The position numbers and the translations under genes are program-made. A DNA stretch of 15,068 nt, taken from NCBI GenBank assembly GCA_938004315.1, contig CALKWG010000391.1, positions 1 through 15,068 on the forward strand. The letters run 5' to 3'. This stretch comes from an uncultured Spirochaetaceae bacterium. Lineage in GTDB: Bacteria > Spirochaetota > Spirochaetia > Treponematales > UBA12059. Below are positions 11,001-15,068 of the stretch, piece by piece (position 1 is the stretch's first letter; each line of letters opens with the position of its first letter). A model generated the notes under the pieces. It saw nothing but the letters and a program-made list of their open reading frames with translations. It had not been told where the DNA came from and did not search any database.

Positions 11001-11096
11001 ATCGAGGCGTTCGGACATGGCGGTGAAGCCCGTCATGTCGGCGAAGAGTATGGCGGCCGTCTTGCGCTCGCCGAGCTTGAGTGCGTTGCTTGCCAT
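8073..11096 (-). CDS. Class III adenylate/guanylate cyclase fused to AAA/STAND ATPase and helical repeats
   Basis: The 1,007-residue product has three parts. Residues about 11-187 are a class III nucleotidyl cyclase domain: LFADMTGFT with metal aspartate D20, EKYIGDAMVAVFG with K60 in the adenine-recognition position and metal aspartate D64, and GHAMAVAQRL with R139. The canonical catalytic asparagine of G-D-x-V-N-x-A-x-R is alanine here (A135). Residues about 198-560 are a P-loop ATPase of the STAND/MalT type, with Walker A GEAGIGKT (228-235) and Walker B LLFVDNAQHMD (347-357). The rest is a long array of TPR-like helices, probably a sensor or scaffold. No membrane segment is seen, so it should be cytoplasmic. 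The ATG at 11096 has only a weak AGGG upstream. It heads the tightly packed minus-strand unit and overlaps the cyclic-nucleotide-binding gene. Likely product cAMP, if active. Confidence 0.92.
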   Translation of the reverse strand: MASNALKLGERKTAAILFADMTGFTAMSERLDPEEMDAFMSRVFGDFEAVIREYGGTVEKYIGDAMVAVFGVPDLHEDDPQRAVAAALRFLGRHDPCREARGACDEADFRVGIHAGLVATGTRGDFDVVTGHAMAVAQRLQAAAEPGGILVSDTVRRACELDYEFEGPRSVAAKGKKEAVVAWAVKGPAAAAPRDDAPFVGRKEALDELLRHYLRYDPAALSGRYVLGEAGIGKTRLVQALISKARAFPDFKAPILAARAQKFVTRRYAVAWDLALAYLGLDRDAPADRIAAALRGIKGLAAEHAAVLAGLAGDDGTQAEEREALPALYALYAAALGQAASSLYSPLLFVDNAQHMDKASREFLLYYCRRAEHKPFLLLAGREEPQALRDAFPELKALKLGPLAEDEATALAKAHWPACPDEQLKTIVGLSAGNPLFVREYASFARDRGELGSLPETIQTMFLTSLEHYPPAERDFIKMMSAFILNFSEENARRVLKAAGGDPELAPAALERFVRDGILVKGGDYFSFRLDLLRKALYASVLNHNKRLIHGAIADLMLEMKRPHPLRLLRHLLNAERWDEAAELLLRDPERNYKYEFLDYLDPIYKRLAKRDPKRALQLLILKSALFFNMGKIGDAERELSRIMRAAVAAQDDAGMGFAYHMIAAHAAMSFSFQKTRFTGQKALFYYRRAGMSARSLQNVTRTLAWAELHRNNFDEARSLVEHCALLPAPDRFELSSARAEFKLYSGDYRGALAELDLYAAGAAEASAEPRQADDAGEGSVARFFGLDLKLKALWQLCDYPALGQAARELLALGPLNESALAQAHAMAACSTALAGRREEAEAGFLQAEFYADQVRNEFERIDALRMLCLCRLVAGDARKAEAAAKEALIPALRHSCYYPAFGLLVALTGIELARGREERARFYATEASYCFTTGFLLPYKDVILYYYYASRVLEGEAARKAPAIALRLLEDEKVRIGDPELVASFLATRDFGEAERRLASGTERPL

Positions 11097-11119
11097 GGCC
11101 GCCCTAGCATACCCTAGAA

Positions 11120-11167
11120 CGCGCCGGGCGGAAAGCGGCGTCCCGACGGCGGCGTCTTTCCGGCGCG
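11120..11167. terminator. Long hairpin between the small minus-strand gene and the cyclase gene
   Basis: CGCGCC (11120-11125) and GGAAAG (11130-11135) pair in order with GGCGCG (11162-11167) and CTTTCC (11156-11161): 12 base pairs with one 4-base bulge and a 20-base GC-rich loop. It begins 13 bases after the stop of the gene at 11181 and ends 23 bases before the cyclase ATG. No T-tract follows on the minus strand (TTCTAGGG), so it may be an imperfect terminator, an attenuator or a message-processing element. Confidence 0.5.
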
Positions 11168-11180
11168 CCCTTGCCGCCGC

Positions 11181-11594
11181 CTACGCCAGCTCGGCGAACT
11201 CCAGCTCCGCTCCGATCGGCGTTAGGGCGGCTTCGCGCGCCTCGTCCATCGACGAGAGCTCTATGACCGCGAGCTCCTTGATCAAGAATCGGGCGATGCG
11301 TATCTTGTCCCTGCGGCCGCGCTTGGGCTTCACGATGATGATCCGGTCGTAGCCGTATTCCGAGGCGATGCGGTCGGTGGTCATATTGACCTCGGGCGCG
11401 ACTACCGCGTCGGCTTCGTCGTTGAATATAAACGGCAGGGGCCGTCTCCCATAGCGTTCGAGCTTGATTTCGGCGACTTCCCGGGCGACGGGGAGGTCGA
11501 TATGGGCGCCTTTGATCGGCGTATGCACGATATAGTCATGATGGCAATCGACGCGGGAAGAAGCTAACTGAATCGTGGCGAAGGGGGCATCCAT
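11181..11594 (-). CDS. Small alpha/beta protein of unknown function
   Basis: I do not recognise this 137-residue protein with confidence. It has no signal peptide or membrane segment. The order of likely strands and helices (FATIQLAS; YIVHTPIKG; LPVAREVAEIKLERYG; LPFIFNDEADAVV; RIIIVKPKRG; RIARFLIKELAVIELSS) is reminiscent of small STAS/SpoIIAA-like regulators, but this is a weak impression and no key phosphorylatable serine can be placed. Strand PLPFIFNDEA would correspond to the strand that precedes that site. The ATG at 11594 has an AAAGGA 12 bases upstream, which is a long spacing. It is transcribed away from the aminotransferase gene and lies 84 bases upstream of the cyclase, in the same direction, so it may be co-transcribed with it or ended by the hairpin between them. 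Confidence 0.7.
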   Translation of the reverse strand: MDAPFATIQLASSRVDCHHDYIVHTPIKGAHIDLPVAREVAEIKLERYGRRPLPFIFNDEADAVVAPEVNMTTDRIASEYGYDRIIIVKPKRGRRDKIRIARFLIKELAVIELSSMDEAREAALTPIGAELEFAELA

Positions 11595-11621
11595 GATCGC
11601 GGGCCGTCCTTTCCAGGCGTT

Positions 11622-11650
11622 TTCTGAAAAATGGAACTATTGGATATAAT
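11622..11650 (+). promoter_or_regulatory. Candidate promoter of the aminotransferase gene (plus strand)
   Basis: A consensus TATAAT (11645-11650) stands 17 bases after TTCTGA (11622-11627), which is a weak -35 box. Transcription would begin near 11657, giving a leader of about 64 bases. The box shares two bases with the -10 of the opposing promoter, so only one polymerase could open this region at a time. Confidence 0.5.
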
Positions 11651-11677
11651 ACTAGCATTAGATAAAATTATCGTCAA
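11649..11677 (-). promoter_or_regulatory. Candidate promoter of the small unknown gene (minus strand)
   Basis: On the minus strand TTGACG (11677-11672) is followed by 17 bases and TAGTAT (11654-11649); the -35 box matches the consensus at 5/6 and the -10 at 4/6. It lies in an AT-rich island and its -10 box overlaps the plus-strand -10 box at 11645-11650. The leader to the ATG at 11594 would be about 48 bases. Confidence 0.55.
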
Positions 11678-11720
11678 TAGATAAGTGCTCGCGCCATGGC
11701 GACGCGGAGAGGAATAAGCC

Positions 11721-12605
11721 ATGCTCGGAACTTGGTTTTGGAAGGACGGCGAACTGCGGCGGGCTGAGGATGCGGCCGCGCGCCTGGACGACGCCGATCT
11801 AACCCAAGGTTACGGCTGTTACGAGGTCTTAAAGCTTCGATCAAGCCTCGCGTACTTCCCCGAATTCCATGAGGATCGGCTGTTCCGTTCGCTCGCGTTC
11901 CTCGGCATCGCTCACGAGCTCAAGCCGGGCTTCCTCAAGGCCGCGATAGCCGCCCTGGCGGAGGCGAACGGCTTGAGCGACGCGAACGTCAAAGTCATCG
12001 TCATCGGTCGCGCCGACGCGCCGGCCGAATGCAGCGCGCTCTGCCTGCCGCCCATTTACCCGCCGGCCGACGCGCCGTCGCGCGGGGTGGCCTGCCTTCT
12101 CTTCATGGGCCAGAGGCAGTTCCCCCGCGCTAAGAGCCTCTCGCTCCTCCTGTCCACGGTAGCCTATCGCGCCGCCGCGGCGCGTTCCTGCTACGAGGCC
12201 CTGCTCGTGGACGCCCGCGGCCGGATCACCGAGGGCACGCGCATGAACCTGTTCTACGCCGAGGCGGAGGCTCCGCCCGGCGGCGCGATATACACCTCGC
12301 CCGCCGCCCAGGTGCTCGAAGGCATAACCAGGCGCACGATCATGGAGGCTATGGCCGCCGCCGGCCGGCCGGTCCGCGAGCGCCCCTTGAGCCTCGACGA
12401 GGCGCTCTCGGGGCGCTACGCGATCATGGTGTCGAGTACCTCGAACCGGGCCTTGCCGGTGCGCTCGCTCCTCGGCCCGCTCGACCCGGAGGCTCAGGGC
12501 CTGGCGGCCGAGCTCGGCGCGCCCTTCGAGCTCCCGCGGTCGGCGGCATTAGACGAGCTCGTCAGGATCTACGACGAGTACTTGGCCGCGTACGCCGCAC
12601 CCTAA
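11721..12605 (+). CDS. Class IV PLP-dependent aminotransferase (branched-chain aminotransferase / aminodeoxychorismate lyase family)
   Basis: The 294-residue product belongs to the fold-type IV PLP enzymes. Visible landmarks are DLTQGYGCYEVLKL (26-39, the family's G-x-F/Y-E region), FHEDRLFRSL (49-58, the H-x-x-R phosphate-side motif), the PLP lysine K138 in RAKSLSLLLSTVAYRAA, and EALLVDARGRITEGTRMNLFY (159-179), where the glutamate and T-x-x-N bind cofactor. The C-terminal VSSTSNRALPV corresponds to the usual T-x-x-x-x-x-P-V end motif. Whether it acts on branched-chain amino acids, D-amino acids or aminodeoxychorismate cannot be decided from this reading; no folate or branched-chain genes adjoin it. 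GGAGAGGA at 11706-11713 sits 7 bases before the ATG. It is the only plus-strand gene between minus-strand neighbours and appears to be monocistronic. Confidence 0.88.
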   Translation: MLGTWFWKDGELRRAEDAAARLDDADLTQGYGCYEVLKLRSSLAYFPEFHEDRLFRSLAFLGIAHELKPGFLKAAIAALAEANGLSDANVKVIVIGRADAPAECSALCLPPIYPPADAPSRGVACLLFMGQRQFPRAKSLSLLLSTVAYRAAAARSCYEALLVDARGRITEGTRMNLFYAEAEAPPGGAIYTSPAAQVLEGITRRTIMEAMAAAGRPVRERPLSLDEALSGRYAIMVSSTSNRALPVRSLLGPLDPEAQGLAAELGAPFELPRSAALDELVRIYDEYLAAYAAP

Positions 12606-12607
12606 GC

Positions 12608-12642
12608 GCGGCGCCGGCAGGTTGCGAAACGCCGGCCGCCGC
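12608..12642. terminator. Hairpin between converging genes, likely bidirectional terminator
   Basis: GCGGCGCCGGC (12608-12618) pairs with GCCGG (12631-12635) and CGCCGC (12637-12642), an 11-base-pair stem with a single bulged C and a 12-base loop. It begins 3 bases after the aminotransferase stop and ends 12 bases before the end of pepD on the other strand. No T-tract is present on the plus side (TTGGGGG), so efficiency is uncertain. Confidence 0.5.
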
Positions 12643-12654
12643 TTGGGGGCCGGC

Positions 12655-14133
12655 TCAGTCGACGCGGACCAGGCTCTTCAAGAACTCGTAGGCCCGCGCT
12701 ACCGAGGCCACGTTCACCCGTTCGTCGGGGGAGTGGGGGTAGCGTATAGTCGGCCCGACCGAGATCATGGCCATGTCGGGGAAGAGCGGCCTGAACACGC
12801 CGCACTCAAGGCCGCCGTGGGTTGATTTCACCTTGGGCTCGAAGCCGCGCATGGCCTTGAAGGCCGCCTTGGCTTTGGCTAGAAGAGGACTCGAAGGATC
12901 GGGCTCCCAGGCGGGCGAGACGCTCACCCGGGCGCGTTCGAGGCTCCAGCCCTTCGACGCCGCGGCGTCGAAGGCCGCCTCGATGGCCGCGGCGTAGCGC
13001 TCCTTCTCCTCATCGGAGGAACTACGCACCATCGTGGTAAGTTCGGCGCGGAACGCGCCGTCGCTGGCCGTAGCCCGCAGGATGCCCAGGTTCGACGAGC
13101 TCCTGACCAAGCCGGGGATATCCGGCTCCATGGCGAAGAGACCGTCGGGCAGCGAGCAGACGAGGCTGCAGAACTCCGCCGCGGACGCCGGGGCCAAGGC
13201 GTAGGCGGGGGCGGCGGCCGCGTCGAGGACGAGCCCCAGCTTGGGCTCGGCCGCGGCGAAGCGCTCCTTGAGCGCCGCGCCGGCGAGGTCCAGGGCCTTA
13301 CGGGCGGCCGCCTCGTCCTCGACGCCAATCAGCGCGGAGGCTTCGCGCGGGATCGCGTTGGAGGCGCTACCGCCTTCCATGGCGGCGAGCCGGAAGGAAA
13401 GGCCCGCCTCGGCGACGCCGCTTAACGCCGTCGCCAGGCTTACGCAGGCGTTGGCCCGGCCCTTGTCGATATCCATGCCCGAATGACCGCCGAGGAGCCC
13501 GCCTAGGCTAAGCCGAAGCCAAGTTAAGCCCGCGGGCGCCGGCTCGGCGACGCCGCCCAGCTTGGCCAGCGAGCGTATCGAGCCGGCGCAGCCTATAGTG
13601 AGCTCGTCGTCGTCCTCGCTGTCGATATTGATGAGTATCCTGCCGCGCACGAGGCTCGGGTCCAGGCCCTTGGCGCCGCTCATGCCGTCCTCTTCGTTCG
13701 CCGTGCACAGGAGCTCCAAGGGGCCGTGCTTAAAGCTAGGCTCCTCGAACAGGGCCATACCCATCGCCAAGCCTATGCCGTTATCGGCGCCGAGCGTGGT
13801 GCCGTCGGCCTTTACCCAAGCGGGGTCGGCGGGGTCGAGCATGGCGCGGATCGGGTCGCGCGAGAAATCATGCGCGGAGCCGGCCGCGGCCTGCGGCACC
13901 ATGTCCAAATGGCCCTGTAGGACGACGCCCGGCGCGCCCTCCGCGCCCGGGCTAGCCGGCTTCCGTATGACGAGGTTGCCGGCCGCGTCGCGCGCGCACG
14001 CGAAGCCGCGGGCCTTGGCCCAGGCTTCCAACGCGGCGGCCAAGGCCTCCTCGCGGTGGGAGGGGTGGGGGACGGCGCAGATCGACGAAAAATGTTCCCA
14101 GACGGGCCTGGGTTCGAGCTCGCGTATATCCAT
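12655..14133 (-). CDS. pepD: Aminoacyl-histidine dipeptidase (PepD, peptidase family M20)
   Basis: This zinc metallopeptidase hydrolyses Xaa-His and other dipeptides in the cytoplasm. The 492-residue product, close to the usual 480-490, has QGHLDMVP (73-80) with metal ligand H75 and adjacent D77, GADNGIG (115-121) with bridging aspartate D117, ANEEDGMSGA (145-154) with catalytic glutamate and metal-ligand glutamate (E147/E148), NIDSEDDDELTIGCAG, and the late HGGLECG that supplies the final histidine ligand. The central SLGGLLGGHSGMDIDKGRANA belongs to the lid/dimerisation domain. The ATG at 14133 has AAAAGGA about 10 bases upstream. It follows the GGDEF-EAL gene by 26 bases on the same strand, so the two may be co-transcribed, though no functional link is obvious. 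Confidence 0.95.
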   Translation of the reverse strand: MDIRELEPRPVWEHFSSICAVPHPSHREEALAAALEAWAKARGFACARDAAGNLVIRKPASPGAEGAPGVVLQGHLDMVPQAAAGSAHDFSRDPIRAMLDPADPAWVKADGTTLGADNGIGLAMGMALFEEPSFKHGPLELLCTANEEDGMSGAKGLDPSLVRGRILINIDSEDDDELTIGCAGSIRSLAKLGGVAEPAPAGLTWLRLSLGGLLGGHSGMDIDKGRANACVSLATALSGVAEAGLSFRLAAMEGGSASNAIPREASALIGVEDEAAARKALDLAGAALKERFAAAEPKLGLVLDAAAAPAYALAPASAAEFCSLVCSLPDGLFAMEPDIPGLVRSSSNLGILRATASDGAFRAELTTMVRSSSDEEKERYAAAIEAAFDAAASKGWSLERARVSVSPAWEPDPSSPLLAKAKAAFKAMRGFEPKVKSTHGGLECGVFRPLFPDMAMISVGPTIRYPHSPDERVNVASVARAYEFLKSLVRVD

Positions 14134-14159
14134 AAGAAGGCGCTCCTTTTCTCGGGCGC

Positions 14160-15068
14160 CTATAGTACCACGGATGCCTCCGCGGCTCCAGCCGAAGCCG
14201 GCTGAGCCGGCGGCGGCGCGGCGGCATGGGCGGCCTCGATTTGAAGCGCCGGTTGGGCGGCGATGTAGCGATAGACGTTGGCTAAGGGCGCCGGTTTATG
14301 GAAGTAGAAGCCCTGCAGGGCTCCGCACTCGCGCCGGGCGAAGTATTGCCACTGCTGCTCGGTCTCTATGCCCTCGGCCACGATGTCCAGCTGCAGGCTG
14401 TGTCCCAGGTTGATGATGGCGTTCACGACCTTCTGGTTCTGGCGCTCCGCCAAGTTCAGTACGAAGGAGATGTCGATCTTGAGCGCGTCGATGGGCAGGC
14501 GCGATAGGTAGGAGAGCGAGGAGTAGCCGGTGCCGAAATCGTCGATCATGAAAGAGACGCCGGGCAGGCGCCGCTTGATGTCATGGATGCGCTCGGCGGC
14601 GTCCTTGGTATCGTGCATCAACGTAGACTCGGTGAGCTCGAGCTTCAGGAGCCGCGGCGGCAGCCCCGAGGCGCGCACGATGGCCTCCAGCTCGTCGGCG
14701 AAGCCGGGGCGCTCGAACTGCCTGCCCGACACGTTGATCGAGACGTAGACGCCGCGTCCGGCCGTGGCCTCCAAGCGCTTGGCGTCGTAGCAGGCGCGCC
14801 GGAGGGCCCAGTCGCCTATGGCCGTGATCATGCCGTTCTCCTCGGCCAAGGGGATGAAGACCGACGGGGGCACCATGCTGCCGTCGGCGCGCGTCCAACG
14901 CGTCAGCGCCTCCATCCCGCGCACGCGACCGTCGCTCCCTACGATGGGCTGGTAGAAAAGCTTGAAGCCCCCCGCGCCTAGGGCGCCCTTGAGCTCCTGC
15001 TCCAGCTGCCAACGCTCCTTGGCCTTGGCCGAGACCGCCGGGTCGTAGACCGTGTAGCGGTTCTTGCC
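14160..15068 (-). CDS. GGDEF-EAL protein, C-terminal part (c-di-GMP phosphodiesterase), cut by window edge
   Basis: The last 302 codons of a larger gene are present. The first visible residues (GKNRYTVYDP) match the end of a GGDEF domain, followed by a linker helix and a full EAL domain beginning LFYQPIV. All EAL landmarks needed for c-di-GMP hydrolysis are seen: MEALTRW (EAL at 53-55 of the visible part), NVSGRQF, LELTEST, IDDFGTGYSS, LKIDISF, AEGIETEQQ and QGFYFHKPA. The phosphodiesterase should therefore be active; the GGDEF active site lies outside the window. A 30-residue Ala/Pro-rich tail ends the protein. The frame is open to the window edge, so the true start lies further right. An internal GTG at 14924 is inside the EAL domain and is not a start. 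Confidence 0.94.
   Translation of the reverse strand, partial: GKNRYTVYDPAVSAKAKERWQLEQELKGALGAGGFKLFYQPIVGSDGRVRGMEALTRWTRADGSMVPPSVFIPLAEENGMITAIGDWALRRACYDAKRLEATAGRGVYVSINVSGRQFERPGFADELEAIVRASGLPPRLLKLELTESTLMHDTKDAAERIHDIKRRLPGVSFMIDDFGTGYSSLSYLSRLPIDALKIDISFVLNLAERQNQKVVNAIINLGHSLQLDIVAEGIETEQQWQYFARRECGALQGFYFHKPAPLANVYRYIAAQPALQIEAAHAAAPPPAQPASAGAAEASVVL

Noticed and set aside
11097..11119. TATGCT (minus strand) as a promoter directly before the cyclase
   Set aside because: The -35 partner (TTTCCG) is weak and the implied leader would be almost absent, so I did not list it as a promoter.
10636..11352. Long plus-strand frame opposite the cyclase start
   Set aside because: Composition is Ser/Arg/Ala-rich without motifs and it lies opposite the conserved cyclase domain, so it is a GC-rich shadow frame.
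13562..14413. Long plus-strand frame across pepD and the EAL gene
   Set aside because: It is antisense to two well-supported genes, is Ser/Arg/Pro-rich as expected from GC-rich antisense reading, and spans the gap between them.

Overview
The window is GC-rich (mostly about 65% GC, with strong G/C preference at third codon positions) and densely packed with bacterial genes. It looks like ordinary chromosome rather than a plasmid or phage: I see no transposase, integrase, CRISPR array, tRNA or rRNA. A signal-peptide beta-barrel outer-membrane protein points to a Gram-negative-type envelope, and pyruvate:ferredoxin oxidoreductase points to anaerobic or fermentative metabolism. The cyclase-AAA-TPR protein and the style of the small outer-membrane protein remind me of spirochaetes (Treponema and relatives with high GC), but that assignment is only an inference.

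Layout. Positions 1-323 (minus) hold the N-terminus of pyruvate:ferredoxin oxidoreductase. A 328-base divergent regulatory region follows, containing a repeat-bearing promoter, a perfect AT-only palindrome and a GC-rich hairpin. Positions 652-1218 (plus) encode an outer-membrane beta-barrel protein with a sharply lower-GC internal patch. A nucleoside phosphorylase (1325-2122, minus) and a secreted TPR protein (2271-3017, plus) diverge from a shared promoter region.

The core of the window is a minus-strand run from 11096 down to 3025 with six genes that overlap or nearly touch: a class III nucleotidyl cyclase fused to an AAA/STAND ATPase and helical repeats, a stand-alone cyclic-nucleotide-binding protein, family-4 uracil-DNA glycosylase, primosomal helicase PriA, and two Opp/Dpp-like ABC permeases. 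The spacing suggests one co-transcribed unit in which a predicted cyclic-nucleotide maker and its candidate reader are followed by DNA repair and replication-restart functions. The cyclase keeps both metal aspartates, the adenine-type lysine and the arginine, but shows alanine where the catalytic asparagine normally lies.

Upstream of this unit is a small unassigned protein (11181-11594, minus). It diverges from a class IV PLP aminotransferase (11721-12605, plus) across an AT-rich island with overlapping back-to-back promoters. The last part carries a PepD-type M20 dipeptidase (12655-14133, minus) and the C-terminal part of a GGDEF-EAL protein (14160-15068, minus, running off the window) whose EAL phosphodiesterase motifs are all intact.

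The features most worth a second look are the cyclase/reader/repair operon with its unusual cyclase active site, the mosaic outer-membrane protein gene, and the slippage-prone repeats that form the whole promoter spacer of the oxidoreductase gene.
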